A stretch of DNA of 64,000 bases from Amblyomma americanum (GCF_052857255.1 NC_135497.1:115140380-115204379), one strand, 5' to 3'. Positions 12,373-24,599 are shown, counted from the first letter of the stretch. Notes: generated from the letters alone by a model not told the origin. Numbers and translations are program-made.

Positions 12373-13140
12373 TATTTCACCACGTGTGCATCTTGCACGT
12401 TTTTCATGCGCGGCGGAAACTGCGCGATATCACCTGTTTTCTGCGGGTCCGGGCGTACTCCATCCTTGCTTACGATGTGTCGCAGAAACAGCAGCTCTTC
12501 ATAGGCGAAGTGGCACTTCTCTGCTTTCAAGGTTAGCCCGGGCGACTTGATTGCTCCCGGCACTGTTTGAAGCGCTTTTAGCTGGTCGTCAAAACTCGAA
12601 CCAAAGACAGTGGCGTAATCTAAGTATACATTGGACAAATCTGCTGATTCAGACCTGACAATACTGTACCCGTTGGAATGTCGCTGGCGCGGAACACAGT
12701 CAAAATGACATCATCTTGAACTCGAAGAGGCCATCCGGCATTATGAATGCGTTCTTCTCTCTGTCTCTCTCATCGACTTTGATTTGCCAGTAGCCGCTGT
12801 TGAGGTCCATCGAAGAGAAGTACTTGGCGTTGCAGAGCCGATCAAGTGTGTCGTCGATGCGGGGGACTGGGAGACCTCCTACATCGTTATATATTTCAAG
12901 CGATGGTAATCGACGCAGAACCGGTGTGTGCCGTCCTTATTTCTCACCAGGCCAACCGTTGAGGAACTGTTCGACGGCTGGATGACGTCGTCGCGAAGCA
13001 TTTCTTCCACCTGATGCCGGATTGCTAGGCGTTCTCGCGGCGATATACGCTGGGGGTTTGTCGGAGAGGTCGGGCGTGTTCGTCAGTTACAATGCGTTGC
13101 TTGGAAAACGGCGTTTGTCGTACCTTTGACCACGATATGA
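12372..13140 (-). pseudogene. Ty3/Gypsy reverse transcriptase remnant
   Basis: Minus-strand translation in shifting frames gives RT blocks in the right order: VTDEHARPLRQTP near 13080, EEMLRDDVIQPSNSS near 13000, RNKDGTHRFCVDY near 12930, an NAKYFSSMDL block near 12820, and the YLDYATVFGSSF block near 12620, then LTLKAEKCHF. The active-site block reads YLDY where the family has Y-x-D-D. Several frameshifts and stops break the frame. It lies in the same orientation as the gag-protease remnant at 14930-16440, so both probably come from one element separated by a piggyBac insertion. Confidence 0.8.
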
Positions 13141-13635
13141 AAAGCACTTGCTGTAACATTTGAGAATAACGCGGATCTGATCTTGTCCGTTCCGAGGTAG
13201 CACTGAGTTGATGACGAAGGTGGGCTTATGGTCCTACGACCTCCCGCCTGTCTGCTAGTTCTTACAGAAAAGCAATCGTCGTGGCTTTGTTGAGATACCG
13301 GTATTCCAGGCACGTAGCCAAGAATTTTTTTCGGGAGAGAACCAAGTTAATTTCTTGCATATAACGGCGGGTGTAGGGGGCGGTGCTTACAGCTGGCTGA
13401 GCCCTGACACCGGGTGGCGGCGCCGCCACGCTGAAGGCTACCAAAAAAAATTATTAGGGAAAGATTTGTATTCACAAAAAGAAAACGCACAGAAACACCA
13501 AAATTTCTTCACACAAACAAAACAAAAAGTTCAGGATATACGTTTTTTACAACGGGGACTGATGCAACACTGCAGCAAATTTCAGCTTTCCGTGTACAGT
13601 ATTCGCTGAGATAGGCAAGGACACAGTAGTCTACC

Positions 13636-14510
13636 GACCATCGTGCCACCGCGCGGAACAGTTCTTTGTTACCGTGAAACAGAGGTTTGCAGCACATGAT
13701 TCACAGAAAACATTTGTCTTTCGTTCGAGCTTCATTTTTTCATAGCACAATTTGCAGTTTCGGTATTTTTCCATCTTGGGGGCTTGCGCTGCAGCCCTTG
13801 AGGTTTGGCATCTCTTCCGGAGTTACCTCTCCCCAAGATCCGTCCTTTTCGCTGTAGTACGGTTTCTTCAAAATATGCCTCCACACATACTTGTTCGTAT
13901 TCCTGCATATCTCACTGATGATTTCCGCGGGGAAAAATAGGAGGAAGAAATCGACGGCTCTGAAGAAGCACCGTGCGGCACTACGGCGCGCAGCGCCGAT
14001 GTCGACGCCTGGCTGTCTTATAGCCGAAAACACGACTCTCTGGGCTGCCTGCGGCATGCAATCCCGCCAGAAAGACGTTGACAACCTGCAGATAAGAGTT
14101 GTGTCCTTCAGAACAATCTCATCTCTTCCGATCAGTGCGCAGCAAAAGCGGAACTTACCGGAGCATGGCTGTTGACGTTCCCGGTCGGTTTGACGCAGTT
14201 TTACTGTCCGTACTAAATTCTGACGAATAATAAGAATAATTGGTTTGTTTGAGGAAAGGAAATGGAGCGCTATCTGTCTCATATATATCGTTGGACACCT
14301 GAACCGCGCCGTAACGGAATGGATAAAGGAGGCAGTGAAAGAATAAAGGAAGAAAAGGGTGACGTAGTGGAGGGCTCCGGAATAATTTCGACCACCTGGG
14401 ATCTTTAACGTGCACTGACATCGCACAGCACACGGGCGCCTTAGAGAGCCAAGGTCGCCTTCTGAGTCATCACTGCTGCTGTTCTCGTGCAAAAACGAGC
14501 TCTCAGATGC
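13636..14510 (-). pseudogene. piggyBac transposase remnant, N- and C-terminal parts joined
   Basis: On the minus strand, 14492 begins MHENSSSDDSEGDLG, an acidic N-terminus typical of piggyBac-derived transposases. After a SINE insertion (14223-14444), the frame gives FFPAEIISEICRNTNKYVW and DGSWGEVTPEEM (about 13795-13930), the start of the piggyBac transposase domain. Only about 35 codons later, in another frame, comes NCKLCYEKMK-ERKTNVFCESC-NLC (about 13665-13758), the C-terminal cysteine-rich zinc ribbon. The central catalytic Asp-rich core, some 350 residues in the family, is absent. This is therefore an internal deletion derivative. I could not find its TTAA-bounded ends. Confidence 0.75.
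14223..14444 (-). mobile_element. Ruka-type SINE, head missing
   Basis: The tail and body match the Ruka copies (block CCACCTGGGATCTTTAACG in plus orientation). The sequence stops at CGGGCGCCTTAG, before the tRNA-like head, as expected for 5' truncation during target-primed insertion. It interrupts the N-terminal part of the piggyBac remnant. Confidence 0.8.
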
Positions 14511-14739
14511 ATCAATTTACGTGGAAACGCGCCGTTATCGTGCAGCTGTGGCGCGCGACGTCGACGCCATGATGTAAACGACGAGCGTCAGTTACGTGAC
14601 TCCGAAGGAGCATTTAAAATAGTCGCGTTACGAAAAAAACAAAACGCAACGCGAGACTGAAATATAGGTTTCTTTATATCCACTGGATGGCGCTAGCTGT
14701 CTAAAAGCTCTTTCAAAGCGGGAAAATACGAATTTGAAA

Positions 14740-14762
14740 CCATCGATAGCGGCTATCGATGG
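14740..14762. repeat. perfect 11-bp inverted repeat
   Basis: CCATCGATAGC and its exact reverse complement GCTATCGATGG are separated by one G. It could be a cruciform or a paired DREF-like (TATCGATA-related) site. It lies between the piggyBac and gag-protease remnants. Confidence 0.7.
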
Positions 14763-14929
14763 GAATAGGCGCGGGCAGGAAAGTGTTGAGGAGTCTTTGG
14801 AGCTGAATTAAAATATATTTTAAGCGTTTGTTGAATCCAATACTACACCGTGGGTGACGGTTGCAGGGAGGGGGGAGGGGGGACCGCCCCCCGTTCCGGA
14901 GTCCCTGCTGACACTTGACCTGGGTGGGA

Positions 14930-16440
14930 CGCTCACTTCTTGATCGATCGGACAATCAGAACAACGTGATGCTTCAGTGTTGTCGTAGAAGGTATTAGTT
15001 CGTCCGTCGAAGTCATGATGAGCTCTGACCGAAGGTTGATGATCGCTCGGTGATCACTAGGGAAGTACATAGCCAAAATCAAGCCGCGGGAACACTGTTT
15101 CAGGTTCACGAAGCTGGCAGGATAAGTGCGTGCAATTACTCTTTTTCTCGAAGTGCATCGCCTCGGCGGCGTAATAAGGTGGCCACCCGCGGTGCAGATT
15201 TGGGGACCATCAAATGTGGTCTTTGCTTTCTTGAGATGAGCTGCGAAAGGTCCACTGATGACCGAGTAGTCGACGCCCTGTCCACAAAGGCAGTAACTGT
15301 GCGACCGTCCACTTCAAGGGCGGTTGCTCGTGACCTGGCATCGCGCGTTGGCCTCGAAGTCCGATCTCGGCTTCGTCTTGTGCTGTGATCGTGGTTGCGA
15401 TGCGTCGTCATGATTTCTCTGGGCGCCGGCGTCATTCTGAAATGGGGTCGCGTCATGGTCGAGCTTGTCTTTGTATGCGACATTGATGTAGTGGATTTGA
15501 CATCTTCATGTGGCGTGGTCGGTGGAGGATCTTCGCCGTTTCGCTGGTGAGCAACCTCATCTCCTAAGCGTGCTGCTCTCCTTAGTTTCCGGAACGAGGG
15601 CTGGGGGACCTGCACAAGAGTCGAATATGTCTCATGGGCATTATCCCTCCTACACTCAGAACCGACATTCAGAACAAAACAAAACGTGGACCTTCTTCGC
15701 ACCGCGGCTGCGTAGCTGCGGTGTGGCTACACGAAGCGCGAGGTTGACGGCGGTGGTGAACGGGAAAGACCGCTTGGCGCATACTCCTCTCTACGCAGAT
15801 ATATAGTCGTCGATTTCTTGCCCGCGGGCGTTGGCCGGAGCGTGGTCGTGGTCGCTGGCAAAACCACGAAGACCGATTGGTCGGTACGGGCAGTGACGAA
15901 GAATATATGGCGGGCATCTCCTCAACTGAAGCACAGCGGGCGGTTGTCGCATTTCCTTGTCGTAGGCTGGGCGGGCGTGGGCTAGGGGCGGCGTTCTAAA
16001 ACAGCTGGTTCACGTCGATGAGGACTTAGGGAGTGTCCTCGGTGGTGAGGACTGGGTACTGCAGCGGCGTAAGTCCTGGCTTGAGCTTCCGCTGGAGGCG
16101 TCGATGATGGGGAGTCAAGCGGATGCGGCACTCCTTCGCGGACAGTTTCCACGAGGGGCTCTACTTGGGGCTGGTTGGAAGACGGCAACAGGTGACGCAG
16201 CTCTGCCTGTACAATGTCGAGGATTACATACCGCAGGTTGTCTCCGCATGCTGTGTCTTCCGAGAGGGTTGCCAAGGTCACGTGCAGCGGGCGAAGGTAA
16301 TGGCGGGCTCCTGCTTCCATTGTTTTCTGAGTGGCGGCCTCTTCGCTAGTGAATTGAGCGACGGTCTTCGGTGGATTGCGGGCCGCACCGGCGAAGTTTG
16401 CGCCCTTAGCACCTTGCATCAAATGTTCCACCTTCTTTTC
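14930..16440 (-). pseudogene. Ty3/Gypsy gag-protease remnant
   Basis: The minus-strand frame 16431-15982 encodes a gag-like stretch: VEHLMQGAK-like start, NPPKTVAQFTSEEAATQKTM, then a Pro/Arg-rich C-terminus. Further on (15917-15780) are RSSWFCQRPRPRSGQRPRAR and related words. At 15340-15240 a degraded aspartic-protease segment is visible (EVDGRTVTAFVD, where a DTGA-type active site would follow but is disrupted), followed by GPQI-TAGGHLI-like words. Frames shift at least three times. The block order gag-protease (here) then RT (12372-13140) fits one minus-strand Ty3/Gypsy polyprotein split by the piggyBac remnant. Confidence 0.7.
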
Positions 16441-16559
16441 CGTGATGGTAGGATCGGCGAAAAAGGTCCCCGCATGCTCCTTACGTGCGTCAGGAAATTA
16501 CAGACGCAAATAACGTCGACGTTGCAGACTTGTACAGACAGTTAACGGCGGAACTCTAG

Positions 16560-17985
16560 AGGCGCTATTTTTTGGCGTATCATTACAGGTAAGCTAGGCT
16601 CAGCGACTGCCATGCAGCTTTTGAACAAAATAGGCGAGAAACATTCCCACTGCCGCATGAGTTCTAGAGGCCCCAGTTTTGCGCGGTTTCGCGCTCATGA
16701 ATTTTACTGGCGATATGCGCTACTGTAGATACATACGAATGCAGATTTTTAATCTTGTTTACAGGTGGAAAGCAAGAACAAAATTAGGGGGACACTCAAG
16801 CTCTCCCTTAAATGTATTATGCGCCGGTGTTAATGATCATTTGCTATATTTTCTTTTAATTGGTACTTATAATAACACGCCCTATTTAGCATACATCAGT
16901 TGGCATACTAGATTATGTGGTACACCACAAGACACAAAAGTTCCTCTTTGAACCTTGTTGAACGAACGCACCTCAATGTCTTACAGACTAACACATCTGA
17001 CTGGCTACCCAATTGAGTCATGGGTTCTATTCGAAACTAACTACATGATTTTTTCATTTCAGCGGAATTACTTTGCATCCTTATATCTCATAATGTCATT
17101 TCAGTCTTGCTACGACCACATAGTCACAATATAACTCGAGTTTTAATCATTTTTATTCCACACCTCGACGTCCGTGTGCCGTCACATAACGCGCAAGGGC
17201 TTTTCCTCCGAACGCCCGCTCTAACACTGTGTCGTCGCTTTCCCCGCACACTCTCGGAGCAACGGCGCCTTGCGTTCTCCGTCCGTTTCTTGAGCAGTGG
17301 ATCGAATGCACGTACTGAATGTAATGCCACTACCATGGCCGCTATGTTTTTGTTCATTTACAAATGCTACCGTCTCCACTGTGTGAGACATCGCAGTCAC
17401 TGCAGTGACGTGGGGCGGAGGAACACGTTTTGCAGCGTACGCCGTTCTGATTGGCTCAGGTTTCCGCAGTCGTTGTTGTTGTTGTTAGCCTATCAAAAGA
17501 TGGCACATACCCACACTGAGGGATCGGCCAAGAATCGGGTGGCTATTCACCTGAACGCAGTTAATAAAAGGAAAAGCACGCAGTCTTGACAGCACTGCAA
17601 ACGACCTGCGAATATTAATTTCTTTTTCTTTGTGGCGTTATCAGAGAATAAAATTAATCTGCGCAATCAGTTTAGATAGGATATGATTTTACGGAAACTA
17701 CACTATCACCCGATCATCGGGTTGCGCGAAAGGCACGCAGTTTTGTTGGCTTCGAATTGTATTCACGCGGCATTAATGAAAAACAAGTAGTATGCATTTT
17801 TGAAGTAAGCTGACGCAATATTGCCGGTAGCTAGTTGCCAAGCGCATCTGAAAATATTTTTAATTCCTTGTCTCATTTTACTATTTTAACCATTAGATAC
17901 GACAAAAGTTATAATTAGAATTCTGTGGCAAAAATTCCAAAATGACGTTGCTTTTGTGAGAGCAGTTTTTTTTTTAGACCGTAAA
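16560..17985. other. no recognised gene; short dispersed repeat near 17460
   Basis: No gene supported. At 17470-17560 a (GTT)n run is followed by AGCCTATCAAAAGATGG and CACATACCCACACTGAGGG. This resembles a short repeat common in tick non-coding DNA, but I cannot define its ends. Confidence 0.3.
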
Positions 17986-17989
17986 AGGA

Positions 17990-19945
17990 GCAGGAAATCA
18001 AACCTGCGAGCATCCCAAAAATCGAGAACTGACGCCCCCTGGTTCACAAAAGACGTTAAGAAATGCCTCAGCAAAAAGAAAAGACTGTACCGCAGGCCAG
18101 AGCAAGTGCACTCTGTCAACGCCTGGCAACCAATACAAAGACGTATCTTCTGCGACCGAAATCACCATTAAGGAGGCTAAAAACAATTTTTTTACCACAC
18201 CTTACCAGACTTGCTAAGCTACCCTGCAAAATTCTGGGATGTGATTAACCCTAAGAATAACCATGAGCGTCCTTGAAATATGTGGATGGATGTGTGGTAC
18301 CTCCGAAGGCAATGCCCGACTCTTTACCAAGCATTTTACAGCAAAGTTTACAACCGAATCGCCGACTTTTAATTTTCCTGAACCTCTAAAACCGTTAGTT
18401 CTTGAACCATAAGGGCCAGTCGTTATTAACGCAGCTATAGTGTTGCCCATGCTATTGAGCGTCTACCACTTAATTGTAGCCTTGTTCCGGACGCCATCAA
18501 CACTAATCTTCTAGTACCGCTCACGTGTCGGCTACGTTCTAACTTTCATATTTCAACAGTCTTAAGATACGGGATGCATTCCAGATGACTGGACAACAGC
18601 AAACGTGAGCAAGTTTTTATATCCGCGACAGCACGTATCCGGAAAAATATTGTCCCATGTCATTAACGTCGATTTGTTGCAAGCTGCTTGAACATACACT
18701 TTATTCGCACATAATGACCCATCTAAACAACAATAACGTGCTTATTGACAATCAGCATGGCTTTAGGCAAAAGAAGTCTTGCCAAACACTGTTAATCTAG
18801 CTCACACCAGAGCTTCATGAATCTGTACACGAACTAATGTACACTGACGCCATATTTATAGATTTTTCAAAAGCGTTTGATTGCGTTTCGCATAAAAGAC
18901 TAATGAAGAAAGTTAACAAACTCAGACTGCACCACGACATCACCCGTTGGATTGACGAATTTTTAAGTAATCACTCCCAACGCGCAAAAATTAAAGAGAG
19001 TTCGTCTAGCAGTTCACGCTTCATATCGAGAGTTCTAAAGGGATACATCTTAGGATTTTGCTATTTATAATTTCTATCAATGACATAACATCTAACATGT
19101 CATCTAAAGTACGACTCTTCGCTGATGATTGCGTAATTTATAGAAAGATAGTTGCCCCCTCCTCCTATCTGACGTAGTTATTCTGCAGTCTAACTTAGTG
19201 CACCTAAATGAGTGGCGTCAGCTATGGTAGATGGAGATTAACATCAAAACAAAAACAAAGCTAATGACCTTTTCCACGCGTACTAATACGCCTTCAAATG
19301 TGTACACAATTAAGGAGAAAATAGTTGACAGAACGGATTCTTTCAAGAACCTCGGTGTCTGTTTCAGTGCTGATTTATGTTGTAGCGCCCACATAAATAA
19401 CACCACTTACAAAGCATTTCAGAAACTGGGACTCATTAAACGTCGTTTATATCTTGCCAATTCCGAGACAAAGCTTCACGCGTATACTACTGTCATAAGG
19501 TCAGCTTCAAATTATGCCTCTATAATATGGAATCCAATCAGCGTTTCATTATTTAACCGTCTTGAGTCCGTGCAAAGTAAAGCTGTCAGGTTCATCCTTT
19601 CGTCATACTCACCGTATCAAAGTGTGTCACTACTAAAGCAAGCTCTCAGTATTGCCGACCTTATCATTCGACGCAAGTTCTCTCGTTTCGGCGTTCTTTC
19701 ATTCTTTATGCTACAGTGGCTGCCCATTTACAGCTGATCGCATCGCTCCTGCATATCATATATCTTCCCGGACGGATCATCCCCGTAAAGTGCAACCCAT
19801 CTTCGCACGAACGCTAAAATGTCAAACCTTACCCTTTCTATTATCTATAGAAGATTGGAACTCGTTGCCGGCTGACATAGTTACTGAAACTGATCTATCC
19901 CATTTTCAAACAAAACTTTCAGCGCATCTTGGTTGCTAAATTCAC
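17990..19945 (+). pseudogene. LINE (Jockey/CR1-like) ORF2 remnant
   Basis: The plus strand gives, in order: PWFTKDVKKCLSKKKRLYR (about 18040, endonuclease-RT linker), a poorly preserved RT start, TDAIFIDFSKAFDCVSHKR (18841-18897, RT palm with the first catalytic Asp), a block near 19040 where SGV-x-QG would sit but reads SRVLKGYILG, KVRLFADDCVIYR (FADD active site at 19118-19129), the thumb KTKLMTFSTR, and a C-terminal SFKNLGVCFSADLC region through 19735. Stops and frameshifts separate the blocks, so it is inactive. Its 3' region appears to resume at about 21290-21432 after an insertion in the opposite orientation. Confidence 0.8.
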
Positions 19946-20074
19946 CGTAGTATAGTATTGTCTTATTAAGGCTTATGTGCTATGTAATCAACCTGTGTAT
20001 CCCTTAGCGAATGCAGTGTTGTGTACTTATCATTTGTTTGTATCTACGTTCTTTACTGCATTTGTAAACTAACG

Positions 20075-21285
20075 TCACCATCATCATCATCATCATCATC
20101 ACCAGCCTTACTACGCCCACTGCAGGGCAAAGGCCTCTCCCTAGTCTCTCCAATTACCCTGTCCTTTGCCAGCTGCATCCACCCTTTGCCTGCAAAATTC
20201 TTAATCTCATCCACTCATCTAACCTACTGCCGGCCCCTGCTACGCTTACTTTCTCTTGGAATTCACTCCGTTACCCTTAAGGACCAGCGGTTATCTTGCC
20301 TTCGCATTGCATGCCCTGCCCAAGCCCATTTCTTTCTCTTGATTTCGACTAGGATGTCATAAACCCGTGTTTGTTCCCTCACCCACTCTGCGCGCTTCCG
20401 GTCTCTTAACGTTACACCTATCATTTTTCTTTACATGGCTCGCTGCGTTGTCCTTAACTTAAGCTGAACTCTTTTCGTTAGCCTCCATATTTCTGCCCGA
20501 GTACCGGTAAGATAAAACGGTTGTACACTTTTCTCTTGAGGGAAATTGGTAAACTGCCACTCATGATCTACGAGAACTTGCCATATGCGCTCCACCCCAT
20601 TCTTATCCTTCTAGTTATCTCCCTCTCATGATCCGGATCAGCTGTCACTACCTGCCCTAAGTAGACCTTCAGAACTTCCAGGCTCTCGCTGCCAATTGTG
20701 AACTGCTGTTCCCTTGCTAGACTGTTGAACATTACCTTGGTTTTCTGCATGTTAATTTTAGACCCAGCGTTCTGCTCTGCCTCTCTAACTCAGTGATCAT
20801 GATTTGCAGTTGATCTCCTGAGTGACTCAGCAAGGCAATGTTATCAGCGAATTGCAAATTCTGGTTTTTACTTATGCCTAGTTTCCTCTTCACTGCATTT
20901 AGGCTACCTCCGTTTTTTAGAGCATGCTCGATTCTCTCCATATTAAACTTCCCTTTGTCGGCTACCTTGGGCTTATTTATTAACATTGATAGCTCTGTTA
21001 GTTCTATTCTGTAGGTAGGGTTAGACGCCCTCATGCTTTGGCGCTTGTTAATCAGATATTTTGTCACCTGAGATAGCTTTCTGATATCCTGTCGAAAGGT
21101 CCTGCTGCCTACTTCTACTGCGCACTCCGTAATTATTGATGTCATATTATCGTGCATTGTATGAACATCAAGATCGTCTTCCTCAGTTAAAGCCGAATAT
21201 CTGTTCTGCAGCGCTATCCTAAACTCCTGTGCTTTCCTTCTTATGGGTAACTCGTTAATCGTCTTCCTCTTCACTAGCTTCTAGC
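20075..21285 (-). pseudogene. RTE-like LINE, internally deleted
   Basis: The minus-strand frame 21274-20732 runs from the endonuclease-RT linker (KAQEFRIALQNRYSALTEED, KLSQVTKYLINKRQSM, NMERIEHALKNGGSLNAVKR) straight into LQFADNIALLSHSGDQLQIM, the RT active-site region. About 200 residues of RT (fingers and first palm motif) that normally lie between are missing. The active site reads FADN rather than FADD. The C-terminal part follows in another frame: KTKVMFNSLAREQQ (20750-20700), REITRRIRMGWSAYGK, and RKRAEWVREQT further on. A (GAT)n tail on this strand (20081-20102) marks the 3' end, as usual for RTE-clade elements. Confidence 0.8.
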
Positions 21286-21289
21286 TTCA

Positions 21290-21390
21290 CTGACTTACGT
21301 ATGTCAAGATTATGCAGTGTGCTGTTTTTATGCTCCCCCCCCCCCCCCCCCATGTAATGCTGTAATGCCCACTTGGGCCTTCAGGGTATA

Positions 21391-21432
<42 letters not shown>
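21290..21432 (+). repeat. LINE 3' tail: poly-C, GGCCTTCAGGG block and (AAAT)n
   Basis: A C tract (about 21337-21351) is followed by TGCCCACTTGGGCCTTCAGGG and AAATAAAT repeats to 21432. This arrangement is typical of tick LINE 3' ends. It lies beyond the reverse-oriented RTE fragment and probably completes the plus-strand LINE that breaks off near 20060. The join is inferred. Confidence 0.55.
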
Positions 21433-21433
<1 letters not shown>

Positions 21434-23100
21434 ATTTTAAACTTTAGGGGGCAGCATTGTATTGCGAAATTGAAGGGCTTCACCAGCGAGCCGTGTTTTT
21501 AAATTTTCTTAATCGGCAATACGGTTACAAATGTCGAACGCCAAAGGTAGGCTTTTGAAGACTCGTAGAGCTGGCTTTCCCGCCTGGTAAATTTAGAAAA
21601 TGCGTCACTAGCCTTTTTTATCCATCAAATACGAATGCTGTTTGACTATTTGATGACGTAGAAGAAGTTGGCTTGATTTTGGCAGCGATACCACGTGCAG
21701 CAACGCATTTTTATAAATATGTTACGCGGCCAAGTGGCCTCAACGAGCCTCCAAATGAGTAGTCTTGACGTTCGATGTTTCCAACCCCATTCCCGATTAA
21801 CAAATATTAAAAACAAGGTTCACCTTCAGTAGCGACGGCCTTTAGTTTCGCAATATAACTTCATCCACTAAAATGAAAAATAAGAAAGTTTGTTAGTTTC
21901 AGTTAATTAACCGCCTGATTATTGATTCATATCAGACACGCAATGTCCGCCTTGCTGTACGATCCACGAGCACAAACCGCTCCGACATATAAAATAAAGA
22001 TGTCTAAATGTTAAAAAAATGAACCTGTAATGTTCCTTGCCCTCGTGTGTGTGGCTCTTCGCAGACAACGTTAGAGTAGTAGCTATATAGCCAAGCGTCA
22101 TGTATGTTTAAAGACTACTTGTGTTTGATTTGCACACAATCGAACCAGATATAAACCTTAGTCTAAGTTAGGTGAAAGGCTCTGCACATCAGTGTGATTA
22201 CGTCATTCCTACTCTAGTCGGTAAAAGCTGGCTAGCTAGCGGCTGTAAAAAGAAAACGAGGAAAGAGAAGCTGATGCCATAGGCAGGTATCGTGTCAATT
22301 GTTCCGAAGCTTTTCGCTCTGGCCGTAGGTCTACGAAGAGCGAAATGGACGAGATATGTGTTGTCGAATAAAGCCCGCATAACGACTCGACAGTTTTGAA
22401 TGCGGCTTGCGCGCAGATGACCGACGTGTTTTCAAACTTTCTGTTCTTGTTTCGCAATGCAGAAAGATTGTTGTGCTGGTCTGGGTTTTATGGCACATAG
22501 GCATCTAAGACCATTATGCGCAAAGCTCGTAATGCGGAAAAAAAGATTAAAACCCACCGTCAGTATGAATTAGGGCGACGCCATCTGCTCGGCACAAAAG
22601 ACAACAGAAGTGAACTTTTTGAGTTTGATTGAATGTTTATTTTTTGCACTGAAATACAGAAAGTAGGCCTCGGACGAAAAGCTACAAGGGTAGCTAGCTT
22701 GAGAGGTGCCTGGGGCCTAATAGGGCAAGTTAAAAAATAATAAAAAGGCAGAGCAACAGAGCATGTGCACATTCACAGGAAAACAAATACATGAAGCACG
22801 ACGTGGCATTGTACAGAACGGCGAAATTTACGCTCATGAAACAAAGAACTTCAAAAACAAAGTGGTTAGTCATCAAAGAGTCTCGAACAGTGCTCAAGGT
22901 AATGCTCACCTAGGCAAGGAAAAGAAAGACGGAGCCGCATGAAAGAAATAGCGGAAAGTAAAAAAAAAAAACTTTTGTTTTTTTATACAATGATGATTTA
23001 GCTTGCATGGTGAGGTGAACCGAAGGCTCTGGTTGGCATATAATGCAGTGCGCATCACTAAGGATGTTGCGAGAACAGCACCGCCCAAAACCCTTCACCC
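21433..23100. other. no recognised gene; one short dispersed repeat
   Basis: No gene supported. The segment 22478-22545 (GGTTTTATGGCACATAGGC ... CATTATGCGCAAAGC) resembles a short dispersed repeat widespread in arthropods, with low confidence. Confidence 0.3.
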
Positions 23101-23109
23101 CCGCAATTC

Positions 23110-23440
23110 TTTTTAAAGCGATAGCGTTAAGGGTCTTGTTCTGCAGAAAATCCGACAGCGCCAGCTGTGGTCCCCGTGAGCGAAAAATCCGGATTCGTCG
23201 AAAAGGTGGCTGCGTCACGCGTGAAGTTGATGCCTTGAAAAGTGATTAAAGCAGTAGAGAACATGTGACTCCAAAGTGGCAATACGAATCAGACGTCATT
23301 AGGACATGTCAGTATGTGAAGTAAAGGAATTGCGCTAAAAGGAAAAGTTCGGCAATTTGTCGGTAATCGAACCCCTGACCCCTCGGCAGCGAGTGAGACA
23401 CGATTCTCATAGGCCACGCAGGCATTCACGTACAGCCCGG
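23110..23440 (-). repeat. dispersed tick repeat (relative of 1870-2320)
   Basis: It begins TTAAAGCGATAGCGTTAAGGG, followed by CAGAAAATCCGACAGCG, GTGAGCGAAAAATCCGGATT and a CGAACCCCTGACCCCTCGGC block. The first three blocks match the reverse complement of 1870-2320. Repeated block order suggests a non-autonomous element. Exact ends were not resolved. Confidence 0.4.
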
Positions 23441-24249
23441 TTAAGGCTGCACTTTAAATGTATGTATGTCGTGTGGTCTTTCACGTAATGTGGAAAGAGT
23501 GTCCGCATCTGCGCGAGCGACAGGAGCCGCTGCCGGGACCGACTAACGCCAACTAGTCATACCTTTCAAAGCGGAGCCTAAGTATCCTCGCCAATTTATT
23601 TGCTGCTTTGCGAAACGTTGAGCAACGATACGACTGACTCATGCAACTTTGTTTTCTTTACCCGCAGCTCTTCAACATTCTATTCAACATATCCCCGACT
23701 ATCCGCGCTGTAAATGGGCACGCCGGCACATGAACGCTTAATGCACACACATATTTTCAAGCGTAGACCTTACGTAAAGTTGGCCATGAAAGCGTATTAT
23801 GCCTCTGCTTCGATACACTCAAAGGCCTATGTGAACTAAATTGTACCTTTGCGCCAACAGAGGCGGACGCATGTGAGACCACTGGATGTAAGAGGGACTT
23901 ATGTAGTTTGCGTGAAAAATGCTTGTTTTTGGAGCATCTAGCAAGCATGTAAGTTTTCACAGGAATACCTCGATGATCTCTACACGCTTCCAGGACGCCG
24001 ATTTTGCAGTGTGCACGTTGCGACGTCGCGTACACATCCAGATAGCACATGGTATAGGCGTTGTCTACGAGCACGCATTTCACTAGAAATAATCGTCCCT
24101 TGACCTCGGCCTGGACACATGCGCGTAATGCTGTGCGGTGACCCTGAGACCTTAAAGAGCCGAAGCTCGCTGGCCAATAAAGTTGACCTTGGCATACATT
24201 CAGACAAGTTGTTCTGCATCAAGCTAGCAAACAAGTCAACAAGTCTGGT

Positions 24250-24488
24250 TGGTTTGGTTTGGTTTACGGGGGTTTAACGTCCCAAAGCGACTCAGACTAT
24301 GAGAGACGCCGTAGGGAAGGGCTCCGGAAATTTCGACCACCTAGAGTTCTTTAACGTGCACTGGCATCGCACAGCACACGGGCCTCTAGAATTTCGCCTC
24401 CATCGAAATTCGACCGCCGCGGCCGGGATCGATCCCGCGTCTTTTAGGCCAGCAGCCGAGCGCCGTAACCACTCCGCCACCGCGGCGG
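24250..24488 (-). mobile_element. tRNA-SINE, second subtype, full length
   Basis: Reverse-complement copy of the 6096 subtype: tail GGTTTAACGTCCCAAAGCG at 24272-24290, middle CGACCACCTAGAGTTCTTTA, and tRNA-like head ending CCACCGCGGCGG. Box B complement GGGATCGATCCC is at about 24425-24436. Confidence 0.85.
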
Positions 24489-24599
24489 CTAGTCAACAAA
24501 GCTGCTAAATTAATCGCGTAGGAGAAGTAGCGTGACTCCAAATGTTTCAATTTGCAGTTTCAGAGGCGTTCCTGCTGGGGCAAGGGTAAGGTGAACTTC

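Noticed and set aside
13740..14492. A single 250-codon minus-strand protein
   Set aside because: Its middle is translated SINE sequence; only the two ends belong to a piggyBac transposase, and the true C-terminus is in another frame.
16104..16545. Plus-strand frame of 140 codons
   Set aside because: It is the antisense shadow of the Gypsy gag remnant on the minus strand.
20083..20101. CRISPR-like or regulatory triplet array
   Set aside because: It is a short ATC run marking the 3' end of a reverse-oriented RTE-like LINE.
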